DNA of 64,000 bases, from contig NZ_JACJOO010000009.1 of assembly GCF_014695575.1 (NCBI RefSeq), positions 1 through 64,000 on the forward strand, in the 5' to 3' direction. The position numbers and the translations under genes are program-made. Positions 29,967 to 38,357 of the stretch are shown here, piece after piece. The notes beneath the pieces are model-generated. The model had not been told where the DNA came from. It saw only the letters and a list, made by a program, of their open reading frames with translations, and did not search any database. The stretch is from Leptolyngbya sp. FACHB-8. Its GTDB lineage: Bacteria > Cyanobacteriota > Cyanobacteriia > Elainellales > Elainellaceae. Position 1 is the first letter of the stretch. Each line of letters starts with the position of its first letter.

Positions 29967-30054
29967 ACCTTGTGGACTGAGCCCTGACACAAGGTAACAG
30001 GGGACAGAGGCAAAGCCTCTGTCCCCTGTTGCTCTAACGCTATTGGCAATAGCG
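29967..30054. repeat. Three hairpins in tandem after the large beta-helix gene
   Basis: Arms 29967-29974/29988-29995 (8 bp), 29996-30011/30015-30030 (16 bp perfect, AAA loop) and 30038-30044/30048-30054 (7 bp, GGC loop) follow each other with little gap. They lie just past the stop of the minus-strand gene ending at 30088 and may end its transcript. Confidence 0.75.
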
Positions 30055-30087
30055 ATTTAACTTCGGTTGACGTATCAACCCTTAGGC

Positions 30088-32508
30088 TTACTGGCTCTCG
30101 TAAGCACCCATATCGTAGATTCCACCTTGAGGACGGGCCCGGCCAACCGCATCAATGTTGACCATGCTGATGCTAGTCCCCTTGTTAATGGCAGCCGTGG
30201 CTGACGAACTCAGACGGAGATCACCGCCCGTGGCATTCATGAACAGAGAGGCAGTGGAGGCAATATTCCCCGCTTTCGTAGAACCAATGTTGTTGCGGAT
30301 ATCAGCCTTCCCGGTGTCATCTACGATATTGCCGCGGGTGCCACCGTTAAAGACAGTGTTGTTGTAGATCCGAACAGGCCCGCCGACACTGGCCTGGTTA
30401 CGGATTCCGGCATCCTCCGCGTTGGAGATGACGTTGTTGTAAACATCGACGCCGCCCCCAAAGATCCGGATCCCAACGCCATCACTGTTATACGTTTCAC
30501 CGGAAATATTGCGAATGGTATTGCCCCGCACCACATAGCCGTACTCTGTACCCGTTGGGCCATCCATGACGTTGATGATGGCTCGAACTTTGGTATTGAT
30601 GTCGTGGATGTTGTTGTACTCGGCAATGATGTTGTGCAACCCTCGCTTCAGGTCGATCGCCTCCACACTGGTGCGATAGATTTCGTTTCTATGCACCGCC
30701 ACGTGGTGAGTTCCGTCATTTTCGCCACCCGCAGCACCGAAGCCCACATAGACGCCTTCACCGTAATTGGCATAGGTACCGCCCCGCATACCCGTGTCAT
30801 GGATCTTGTTCTGGGCAATCAGAACATAGCTGGATTGAGCACGAACGTGAATCCCTTCCTGGCCGATGTCATACACTTCAGAGTTACGGATAGTTGTGTT
30901 GGTGATGCGCTCACCCATGATGCCGAAGAGCGATCGCTTCGCTACCACGCCATCCAGAATAATATTGGAGCTATCTCGAATGGAAACGCCTGCCCCTGAG
31001 CTATAGCTGCCTGAACTAAAGACCGCAGCACCAGAGGTCTTAATCGTGATGGGTGCGCTGGCGGTTCCATTTTTGCCGCTAATGGTCAGCGATGGGTAGT
31101 TACCAGCGGCAAAGACAATAGTTTCACCGGGGCGAACCATTGAGAGTGCTTTGGAGGCTGTGCGGAAGGCAGATGTTGCACTAATACCCGAGTTGTTATC
31201 GTTCCCCGTAGTAGACACGTAGAGAATTCGTCCGCTGCTCGTTCCAGTGGCACCAAATCCTGCGGGAGGGGCCAGGGGGCTAGGAGCTGGAGGCGGCGTA
31301 ATAGCACCACCGCCACCGGACGTGGGAATAGCGACATCGAAGGAGCCGAGGCTACCCGCCGCGACGCTATTGTCGCTGGTGTCATTTACAGCTCCGGTTT
31401 GCATCGCGACCGAGTAGGTTCCGTTGTCTGCACTGTCCCAGCTTCCACCCGGCGCATTGACCTGGTAGGTCGCCGTGCGGGGAGTACCATCGGTCGTGCT
31501 ATTGACACTAACCAGGGTCGCGGTTTGGCTAAATCCATTGGGGCCGGTTACGCGGACATCGGCATTATCAATCGTCGAAGCATCAATGCCCGCATTGTCG
31601 CTATAGGCGACGGTAAAGGTTTTGCTGTTAGAGCTAGCAGCGGTTATGTTGGATGCTGTCAGAGCCGCCGTTGGAGCCGTAGTATCAGCTGGGGGTGCGC
31701 TCACCGGGATAAATTCAACATAGTCAACGCGGGCGTGTTCTTCGCTGTTTTCTAACCCACGCAGCTCAATGCGATCGCCCTGCTGAACTGTTACTCCACT
31801 GGCAACAATCCGCTCGACCCGGTTGCCACTAGTCATCGCGTTGCTGCCCAGCTGTTGATTCAGGGTAGTCGTTGCCACCATGCTGCCGCCGACGCGGGTT
31901 TCAATCCGGGCTGCCCCATCATTCTCGTCAAAGTACCCAATCTTGATATTGTAGGTACCCGAGGCTCCCTGGAAGTTGCTTGAAGCCGTTCCTACTTCAT
32001 TGGTAGCGACTCCCTTCAAGCCAACCAGACGCCCCCCCGAAGCCAAAGTACTGGACTCAATGCGATAGGTATTTAGCTGCATGTTTTCTGCTTCAACCCG
32101 AATGGGGCTGGGAGCGGCTAAGGCCGTCGTCGCGGCAAACGTCCGTAAGGTACTCTCGCTGCGAAGGCGAGCGCTGCTGGTGCTTGTTTGTTGGGTTAAT
32201 GCATCCTGAGTACCGCTGCTAAGCAATTGAGTGTTTTCGGTATTTCCTAATAACAACTGACTGCCAGTAGACGGGGAAGCGACTGTGAGTGTTTCAGCAC
32301 TCATAGCAGTGGAATTCAGCTGTTCTAATGATGTATCTCCCATCGTTGAAGACACACCCAAAGGAGCTAATGGTTGGTTCCAAGTTGAATCCAATCCACT
32401 ACTACTACTTGTTCCAGTTTCATTTGTATTTGGAACAATTGTGTTGCTTGTCTGGGTAAGACTCAGCGCACTGACATCACTCTGATTAACCCAATTTTCA
32501 GCATTCAT
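30088..32508 (-). CDS. CBM/Ig-like/beta-helix surface protein
   Basis: The 806-residue protein is a paralogue of the neighbouring lipoprotein with extra modules. A Ser/Thr/Asn-rich leader (~residues 1-130) precedes a CBM6/35-like domain (IRVEAENMQLNTYRIES...ARVDYVEFIPV, ~135-265), an Ig-like region ending FDVAIPTS, a Gly/Pro linker, and a right-handed beta-helix (RILYVSTTGNDNNSGI onward). ATG at 32508 (MNAENWVNQSDV) replaces a TTG 30 codons upstream. No Sec signal peptide or lipobox is visible, so export, if any, would use another route. Polysaccharide binding or cleavage is inferred. Confidence 0.82.
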   Translation of the reverse strand: MNAENWVNQSDVSALSLTQTSNTIVPNTNETGTSSSSGLDSTWNQPLAPLGVSSTMGDTSLEQLNSTAMSAETLTVASPSTGSQLLLGNTENTQLLSSGTQDALTQQTSTSSARLRSESTLRTFAATTALAAPSPIRVEAENMQLNTYRIESSTLASGGRLVGLKGVATNEVGTASSNFQGASGTYNIKIGYFDENDGAARIETRVGGSMVATTTLNQQLGSNAMTSGNRVERIVASGVTVQQGDRIELRGLENSEEHARVDYVEFIPVSAPPADTTAPTAALTASNITAASSNSKTFTVAYSDNAGIDASTIDNADVRVTGPNGFSQTATLVSVNSTTDGTPRTATYQVNAPGGSWDSADNGTYSVAMQTGAVNDTSDNSVAAGSLGSFDVAIPTSGGGGAITPPPAPSPLAPPAGFGATGTSSGRILYVSTTGNDNNSGISATSAFRTASKALSMVRPGETIVFAAGNYPSLTISGKNGTASAPITIKTSGAAVFSSGSYSSGAGVSIRDSSNIILDGVVAKRSLFGIMGERITNTTIRNSEVYDIGQEGIHVRAQSSYVLIAQNKIHDTGMRGGTYANYGEGVYVGFGAAGGENDGTHHVAVHRNEIYRTSVEAIDLKRGLHNIIAEYNNIHDINTKVRAIINVMDGPTGTEYGYVVRGNTIRNISGETYNSDGVGIRIFGGGVDVYNNVISNAEDAGIRNQASVGGPVRIYNNTVFNGGTRGNIVDDTGKADIRNNIGSTKAGNIASTASLFMNATGGDLRLSSSATAAINKGTSISMVNIDAVGRARPQGGIYDMGAYESQ

Positions 32509-33370
32509 AGTCTCAAGCCTCTGAACTAAATCCAGGTGTTCCTGGAGATTTCTAATAAAGCTTTCATGAAGCTGAATCAACCACAGGACATTTACCAAAT
32601 GAGAATGTTCATTCTAAAAATATTTCGTCAGGAATACCCGAATTAGAATAAATACATACTTTCAAAAAAACGCTGCTTAGGCGTTAACACGGTCGTTTTA
32701 GAAAATGGTTATGACCTTTGAAAAGCCGTTTTAAGTATTCAGCTTCTAAAAAATAAAATTTCAATACTTTTGCTTGAAGCATACAGATACAGCCTCAAAA
32801 GATATACGCAAATCTAAGAACTTGTAGTGCCTTCTCTCAGTACAATCCCTTACCAAAAAATTCCCGCAATTCAATACAGCAGACGAAGAATAATCGACGT
32901 ATCCACTTGAGGCTGAAGAAAAATTCTCGTAAGTAGTTTTAAGGTTGTGTTTTATTTTTGTCTTTTCAAAACATAGATTTTTCTATGGGTTTTCCACAAC
33001 GTATTTTCCGCAGTCTCTTTAAAGGAGTTCTACCTTTTCTCTGCACCACCGTAAAACCATGGAATTGATAAAGACTGATGGCGGAAATAAAGCAAAATCT
33101 CTGTATTGGCACGGAGATCCTCTTCGAGGATCGCTGGAATTAGAATTAGGATTCTTTTTTAGTGGTGACTCTCTCCGTAGATCAACGGATAAGATCGCAC
33201 AGGAGCCCCGATTTTTCCGGGCCTAACACCTGCAACATCAGACCCTGTCTGCAGTTCTTCAATTTTTCAGGTCTATCGCTATGCGTAGCCTGGTGATTTA
33301 TGAAATGATTTTTGAAAAGGGGGGTGGGCCTAGCCCACCCCCCTTTTCAAAAATCATTTGAGACCGCTCT
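32509..33370. other. 862-bp divergent intergenic region
   Basis: This separates the large beta-helix gene (minus) from the EVE gene (plus). The left two thirds are A/T-rich without a recognisable gene. There is a 7-bp hairpin with TTC loop at 33116-33132. A stretch near 33172-33200 resembles a tRNA D-arm, but no complete cloverleaf follows. A 27-bp perfect hairpin at 33303-33359 lies directly before the EVE start codon. Confidence 0.6.
33303..33359. repeat. 27-bp perfect hairpin abutting the EVE start
   Basis: Arms 33303-33329 and 33333-33359 are perfectly complementary with a three-base loop CTA; the arms contain G6/C6 runs. The right arm ends 11 bases before the EVE ATG at 33371, in the ribosome-binding region, so if transcribed it could affect translation. 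Confidence 0.92.
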
Positions 33371-33829
33371 ATGCGCTATTGGCTGATGAAATCGGAACCC
33401 GACGTCTACAGTATTAACGACCTGGAACGCGACCAAGAAACCCTTTGGGACGGGGTTCGTAATTATCAGGCTCGCAATTTTATGCGGTCGATGGAGCCCG
33501 GTGACTGGGTCTTCTTTTACCACTCCAACACTCAACCCCCTGGCGTTGTTGGGCTGATGACCGTGGCCCAGAGCGGAGTTCCCGATCCCACTCAGTTCGA
33601 CCCGGCTAGCGAGTATTACGATCCCAAATCCACCCAAGACAATCCCCGCTGGCAAACTGTCACACTCCGATTCCTGGAGCAGTTCCCCACAATGGTGCCT
33701 CTGGAACAGCTACGACAAACCTTTAGCGAGGATGAACTCTGGGTAGTGCGACGTGGCAACCGATTGTCGGTGATGCCTGTAGATGACCCTGTTGCTGAGA
33801 AAATTTTGGCGATCGCCCGACACTCATAA
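33371..33829 (+). CDS. EVE domain protein
   Basis: The 152-residue single-domain protein belongs to the EVE (PUA-like) family, related to human THYN1: it opens RYWLMKSEPDVYSINDL, has WDGVRNYQARNFMRSM and GDWVFFYHSN, then VVGLMTVAQSGVPDPTQF. EVE domains bind modified bases in DNA or RNA. A solo EVE gene in this kind of context is common and gives no hint of a restriction partner; none is nearby. Confidence 0.95.
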   Translation: MRYWLMKSEPDVYSINDLERDQETLWDGVRNYQARNFMRSMEPGDWVFFYHSNTQPPGVVGLMTVAQSGVPDPTQFDPASEYYDPKSTQDNPRWQTVTLRFLEQFPTMVPLEQLRQTFSEDELWVVRRGNRLSVMPVDDPVAEKILAIARHS

Positions 33830-33846
33830 AAATCACCATTCAGCTC

Positions 33847-33915
33847 AGGGCTTAGGCATTCTTGTTGCATGTGATGTTCTAAGCACACCACATGCAACAA
33901 GAATGCCTAAGCCCT
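33847..33915. repeat. 27-bp perfect hairpin after the EVE gene
   Basis: Perfect arms 33847-33873 and 33889-33915 around a 15-base loop, beginning 18 bases after the EVE stop codon. The EVE gene is thus bracketed by two unrelated 27-bp hairpins. Confidence 0.9.
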
Positions 33916-34068
33916 CAGGTTATAAAACTTCCTTAAGAGTTTTACAGCTCTACAGGAACACCAGCTTTTGAACTGCCATGTCCGAATCTGGACCCGATTT
34001 GCCTGGTAGAAGCTTCAGGCAAAATCTTGATCCGGATGTGGGTGTGATTCAACGGGAATTGATGAAAG

Positions 34069-34141
34069 TCCAGGGTGCAGGGGTTGAACCTGCCTGAGGC
34101 GAATTATGAGTTCGCTGCCTAAACCGCTCGGCCAACCCTGG
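34069..34141 (-). tRNA. trnI-CAT: tRNA-Ile2 (anticodon CAT, lysidine type)
   Basis: A 73-nt cloverleaf on the minus strand. Acceptor arms ccagggt/accctgg pair perfectly with discriminator A. D-arm is gcc/ggc around gagcggttta; the anticodon stem gcgaa/ttcgc encloses ctcataa, giving anticodon CAT; the T-arm is gcagg-ttcaacc-cctgc. The sequence around the anticodon and D-loop closely follows plastid trnI-CAU rather than initiator or elongator tRNA-Met, so C34 is expected to be converted to lysidine by TilS for reading AUA. CCA is not encoded. Confidence 0.9.
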
Positions 34142-34228
34142 CTAAATTTTTAATTTAGGATTTAATTGTAGATCGAGGTTGCAGGTAGTCAACCCCATTA
34201 TTGCTCCAGAATTATTTGGAACCACGGA

Positions 34229-34513
34229 ATGAAAGTAAATTCGACCGTTGCCCTGACATTAATTTTGCTGGCCTTGATGGTTGGTGCCGGTGTCGTCAGT
34301 GCCGCCTGGGGGTATTCTATGGGCCGTGAAGCCCTGAAAGGAGTCACGCAGCCCGATGTTCGACCCACCACTGTCGGCGAGGAGGGAGGCAATACAGCCA
34401 AAAGTAAAGCCTTTGAAATTATTCCCGAGTCAAAGATTTTAGAAGAAGTGAAGACCCAAATGCAGAGTTCTGCCCAGGGAGCCGAAGCCTCTGTGTCACA
34501 CTTACCCGTATAG
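34229..34513 (+). CDS. Small single-pass membrane protein
   Basis: A 94-residue protein that I recognise only as a conserved-hypothetical type. It starts MKVNSTVALTLILLALMVGAGVVSAAWGY, one N-terminal membrane helix, then a hydrophilic tail. The motif GYSMGREALKGVTQPDVRPT after the helix is reminiscent of a family common in cyanobacteria, function unknown. It stands between a tRNA on the other strand and the CNNM/CorC-like gene. Confidence 0.75.
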   Translation: MKVNSTVALTLILLALMVGAGVVSAAWGYSMGREALKGVTQPDVRPTTVGEEGGNTAKSKAFEIIPESKILEEVKTQMQSSAQGAEASVSHLPV

Positions 34514-34678
34514 CAGTTTAGAGAGTATCCTGAGCGTTGATTGTTCGTAGGTTATGCCTACGCACGTTAACCCTTTTCAAGACTCTAAGAGCCTTCTAGA
34601 ACGGGTTTGTTGGGGTAATTTCTATTTTCAGTAGATCTTGCCCCCTGTAGCCATCAACGTGATTTAACCAGTTCCATA

Positions 34679-36094
34679 ATGATTGCCCTTGCCCAAGCGG
34701 AACCTCCCGGTGCTGTCTTTGTTCTCAGCGGAACGGATATCGCCCTACGCTTGCTGTCAGTTTTTCTCCTCATTGCCATTAATGCCTTCTTTGTAGCCGC
34801 CGAGTTTTCGATTGTCTCGGTACGGCAGTCGCGCATTAATCAATTGGCCTCAGCTGGAGATGTACAGGCTCGTACTGTGCAGGATCTCCAGCGCAGCATC
34901 GACCGCATGCTGTCGACAGCCCAATTGGGTATTACCCTCTCCAGCCTGGCTTTAGGTTGGATTGGTGAAAAAACGGTCGCCGTTCTCCTGGCGGCAACCC
35001 TGAACGGTACTATCGTGCACATGGTTTCCATTCCGGTAGCCTTTTTGCTGGTAGCCTACCTACAGATTGTGTTGGGAGAACTGTGTCCTAAGTCCCTGGC
35101 ACTGCTCTACCCTGAGCAAGTGGCCCGTTTTTTGGGACCCCCGAGTTTGGCGATCGCTCGCTTCTTTAACCCCTTTATCTGGGTCTTGAACCAATCCACC
35201 CGTTGGTTACTGCGGCTCTTTGGCATCCGCAGCGATGGTCAAATCTGGTCCAGCCGGGTTACCCCTGAAGAGCTGCAATTGATTATCCAAACCTCCAGCG
35301 CGTCTCCTGAACTGGAGGAGGATGAGCGTGAACTGCTGACGAACGTCCTGGAGTTCGCTGACGTCACCGTCCGGGAAGTGATGGTTCCTCGCATTAGCAT
35401 TGTGGCCATCCCACAGGATGCAACCCTGCGGGATTTCCTCCATCAAGTCAATGATGCTGGCTATTCCCGCTACCCCGTTATTGGTGAGTCGCTAGACCAT
35501 GTTGTTGGCACGATTTATTTCAAGGATGTCGTCGGTGCCCTGGTTGATACCTTTACGACCCTGGATAGCTCCATCTCTAACTGGCTTCAGCCCACACGCT
35601 TTGTCCCTGAACATCTACAACTGAGCGAGTTGCTCCATTTGATGCAGGAATCTGGGCTGACGTTGATGATGGTAGCCGATGAATTTGGTGGCACCGCGGG
35701 CCTGGTGACGTTGGAGGATGTCACGGAGCAGATCATCGGGTACGCCGAAGAGTCCCCAAATTCGACAGAAGAATCTCCCATTCAAATTTTGGAAGATGGC
35801 ACGATGTTAGTGCAGGCTCAGATGAACCTGGATGAGGTCAACGAGTTACTGGAACTTGACCTCCCCACTACCGAGGCTTATCAAACCCTGGGTGGGTTCA
35901 TGATTCACCAATTGCAAAAAATTCCAGCGCAGGGTGAAAACCTGCGGTACAACAACCTTGACATCACGGTGGCCTCCGTCGTTGGCCCTCGTCTCCATCA
36001 AATTCGTATTCAACGGTTGCCGGATCCTGTGCACCCGACTGAACCGTTGGAAGGGGAGGCAATCGCCCACCACGACCGTAACGAGTCTAATTAG
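34679..36094 (+). CDS. CNNM/CorC (HlyC-like) membrane protein
   Basis: The 471-residue protein has an N-terminal DUF21/CNNM membrane domain with about four membrane segments (LLIAINAFFVAAEFSIVSV, QLGITLSSLALGWIGE), a tandem CBS pair at about 210-340 (VREVMVPRISIVAIP, DEFGGTAGLVTLEDV), and a C-terminal CorC_HlyC domain. Relatives are Mg2+/Co2+ or Na+-coupled magnesium transporters and their regulators; older names call them hemolysins. ATG at 34679 begins the predicted first segment. Confidence 0.94.
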   Translation: MIALAQAEPPGAVFVLSGTDIALRLLSVFLLIAINAFFVAAEFSIVSVRQSRINQLASAGDVQARTVQDLQRSIDRMLSTAQLGITLSSLALGWIGEKTVAVLLAATLNGTIVHMVSIPVAFLLVAYLQIVLGELCPKSLALLYPEQVARFLGPPSLAIARFFNPFIWVLNQSTRWLLRLFGIRSDGQIWSSRVTPEELQLIIQTSSASPELEEDERELLTNVLEFADVTVREVMVPRISIVAIPQDATLRDFLHQVNDAGYSRYPVIGESLDHVVGTIYFKDVVGALVDTFTTLDSSISNWLQPTRFVPEHLQLSELLHLMQESGLTLMMVADEFGGTAGLVTLEDVTEQIIGYAEESPNSTEESPIQILEDGTMLVQAQMNLDEVNELLELDLPTTEAYQTLGGFMIHQLQKIPAQGENLRYNNLDITVASVVGPRLHQIRIQRLPDPVHPTEPLEGEAIAHHDRNESN

Positions 36095-36113
36095 CCATAG
36101 CCCATCCCACTGA

Positions 36114-36169
36114 CCATAACAGTTACGGCAGGGACGTTTCGCGAAACATTCCTGCCGTAACTGTTATGG
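36114..36169. repeat. 19-bp hairpin between convergent genes
   Basis: Perfect 19-bp arms 36114-36132 and 36151-36169, with an inner self-complementary gtttcgcgaaac at 36136-36147. It lies between the convergent CNNM/CorC-like and EcsC-like genes and may end both transcripts. Confidence 0.85.
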
Positions 36170-36175
36170 CATTGC

Positions 36176-37870
36176 TTAAGACGGCTTACCCGATCGCTTC
36201 CAGAAATTGAACAAGCCCCGCTTCACTGTCTGCACTGACTCCTTGGCAGATTCCGTTGTATTCTCCACGTCCTTATCCTGCACCAGGGTTTGGGTAATCT
36301 GGTCAAGAACTTTTGATTCTTCTTCGGTAACGATACCGTCGGCTTCAGCAATCTGCCGGCATTGGGCCAGCAGGGGTACCGCAAAATCCTGATTAATCTC
36401 TACTAAAAGCGTTTCCAGGGGAGTGGGATGGCTGTGATTGTCGGTAATCACTTTTAGGGAGACAGGGCTGAAATTGAGCCGTTGCAGTTCTGGAAGGGTT
36501 TCCTGCCAGGTTAGGTTTGGTGCGCTGGCACGAACCATGTGGGCAAGGATTTGATCCATGGCAATTTGCTGGGCGATCGCCTCCTGCAAATACGCATCCC
36601 GTTCCTGCTGAGCCGCATCCACCAGGGTTTTCGGCGCTGTATCCTCCGCCCGAGCTTCGTAGAACTGGCAGGCCACATGCCCCACGGTGTAGAGCGCCAC
36701 TGCATTCGTACTGGCCCCCACTACGGCCCCTGCCACAGGGACAAGGCGCATCATGCCCAACCCGGCCCGCAACGCATAGCTGCCACCCAGGGCCAACCCA
36801 AAGATGGCCAAAATTTCCCCTTTCCGAGCCGGGTCCCGAAGATCCAACCCATAGGCTCCTGCGATCTGGTATCCCATTTCCGCCTGAAGCACCGTGGTCG
36901 CCGCCAGATCCAGAGCCACCATGCCCGGAATAAAGCTACTGGCAGCCCCAGTCCCGCTAACCAGGAGGGCTTTCTGCATCATGATGCGGTGGGCGATCGC
37001 TCGAGGCGGTTCATTGGGATGCTTGGCCTGAAGCCGTCGCACGCTTTCCTCCGCTTTGACAATATCCACCCGATCCAGAACAGGAACCAACCAATCCATC
37101 TGGTCGACGACCTCGCCAACGGTATCCGTGGCATATCCCACCGCACTCATCGCTCCATGGGTCGTATTCGCCAGGACTTTTCCCGTTTGCTGAGCGGCTT
37201 GACCAACGGCCCCTGCCGCGCCAGTCACGGTACCGCTGACCACTTTTCCCGTTTGCTGGGCTGCATGACCCACTGCCTCAGCGGCCCCACTGACTGATGT
37301 GGTAATCGCTTTTCCACTATGATTTGCTAACTCACCAACGGTACCCACAGCACCGGATACCACCCCTGTCACCGAGTCCCACCAGGATGTGGTCTGGGCC
37401 TCCTGTGCTAACTCAAGTTGAGCCGTCGCTGCATCCTCGGCTTCCCGGCCAGTCGAGGGCGTAGCAGGCTGTGAGGCATGAGTTTTACCAAGGTGTGGAA
37501 GTTTAGGGAGTGAGTTACGCACTGCATCTAACCAGGTGTGATGAGCGCTAGAAAATGTCTTAGGCAGCTTCAGTTCCTCCTGCCAGGCGGGGAAGTCTTC
37601 GCCTTTCACCCATCCGTAAATACGAGCTTGTCGAATATCGGTGAGGGCCAGGTCTACCAGAACCGATTGAACAGTGGCGATCGCCCCCTTTAGCTCTGGT
37701 GCCTTCACAGCCTCAATTCGCAGGTAGAGACACGTTCCTTTCAGAGTGGCTTTCGTTAAAAATTCGCACTCTGGCGATGCTTGAACAAGACGCTGGTTGA
37801 TCAGGTGGGCGATCGCCTCCAGATCTAAATTCTTGGCTGGTTCCAGCATTTCAGATTTCAGCGGTGACAT
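36176..37870 (-). CDS. EcsC-like protein with 22-residue repeats
   Basis: A 564-residue protein of unknown function. The N-terminal ~110 residues form a compact alpha/beta domain. Four tandem 22-residue units follow (pattern SGAxxAVGxAxQxTGKVxxxTV, roughly residues 172-259), likely an amphipathic helix able to lie on membranes. Then an EcsC-like region with GTGAASSFIPGMVALDLAAT and IAGAYGLDLRDPARKGEIL, and a C-terminal helical domain (EADGIVTEEESKVLDQI) resembling TerB-like EF-hand-type helices. ATG at 37870 is preferred to a GTG six codons upstream. Confidence 0.72.
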   Translation of the reverse strand: MSPLKSEMLEPAKNLDLEAIAHLINQRLVQASPECEFLTKATLKGTCLYLRIEAVKAPELKGAIATVQSVLVDLALTDIRQARIYGWVKGEDFPAWQEELKLPKTFSSAHHTWLDAVRNSLPKLPHLGKTHASQPATPSTGREAEDAATAQLELAQEAQTTSWWDSVTGVVSGAVGTVGELANHSGKAITTSVSGAAEAVGHAAQQTGKVVSGTVTGAAGAVGQAAQQTGKVLANTTHGAMSAVGYATDTVGEVVDQMDWLVPVLDRVDIVKAEESVRRLQAKHPNEPPRAIAHRIMMQKALLVSGTGAASSFIPGMVALDLAATTVLQAEMGYQIAGAYGLDLRDPARKGEILAIFGLALGGSYALRAGLGMMRLVPVAGAVVGASTNAVALYTVGHVACQFYEARAEDTAPKTLVDAAQQERDAYLQEAIAQQIAMDQILAHMVRASAPNLTWQETLPELQRLNFSPVSLKVITDNHSHPTPLETLLVEINQDFAVPLLAQCRQIAEADGIVTEEESKVLDQITQTLVQDKDVENTTESAKESVQTVKRGLFNFWKRSGKPS

Positions 37871-37982
37871 AAGCCCATCCGATACCACAAACTCAATCCT
37901 ATTTTCGAAAACTGGAAACGCTCTCTGGAACTAGCTTCAGGAGGAAATCCCCTCTCTTTCTGCCCTTTCAGGGATTACATCA

Positions 37983-38245
37983 CCCCACTTCGGAATAAGC
38001 CGAAGTGCTCATCTTTGTAGGCGCGACACGCACGCAAAAGTGGATGTTTTCAAGGGTCACGTCTTGCACACAGCAATTTTCAGTATGAGCTTCAAAGCTG
38101 AGAGTTCCTGCCCTTCGGGCACGAACTCTCAGCTTTGAAGCCCGAAAATAGCCCGCCGAAGGCGGGCTATTTTCGGGTTGGATTCCAAAATGAGAATTGC
38201 TGTCTTGCACAGCACTTGAAAACGCCCTTGGGCCACGCTGAGGTT
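37983..38245. mobile_element. Element family A, copy 2 (degenerate, interrupted by B)
   Basis: It aligns with copy 1 at both ends (ggaataagccgaagtgctcat on the left half, cttgaaaacgccctt on the right half), but its hairpin 1 has decayed. Hairpin 2 (tttcaagg... cttgaaaa) is split in its loop by a family B element at 38071-38202. Without B and one copy of the duplicated 9-mer, the A sequence becomes continuous. It lies in the 487-bp space between the EcsC-like gene and pyrE. Confidence 0.7.
38071..38202. mobile_element. Element family B, copy 1, with 9-bp target duplication
   Basis: This 132-bp element runs from cagcaattttca to tgagaattgctg (terminal inverted repeats, one mismatch) and is flanked by a perfect 9-bp direct repeat tcttgcaca (38062-38070 and 38203-38211). 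Inside: hairpin I, arms 38089-38113/38117-38141 (25 bp, one mismatch, TTC loop), and hairpin II, arms 38141-38157/38161-38177 (17 bp perfect, GAA loop), then a 13-base spacer. It has no coding capacity and sits inside element A copy 2. Confidence 0.85.
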
Positions 38246-38357
38246 ATGTCAGTCCTGCCTTCGGGGAGGATGCAGTTACTCCGAAAAATGGCGATCGCTG
38301 CAAGATCCGGGTGCCCAGAGTGCTACTATCACCATTGGCTTCAATCAATTCTCAATC

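Noticed and set aside
33164-33245. tRNA-Arg-like D-arm (ccgtagatcaacggata)
   Set aside because: The resemblance stops after the D-arm; no anticodon stem-loop or TTCRA loop follows.
38089-38177. CRISPR-like repeats at the palindromic clusters
   Set aside because: The repeats are nested inverted repeats, not regularly spaced direct repeats with unique spacers; no cas genes are nearby.
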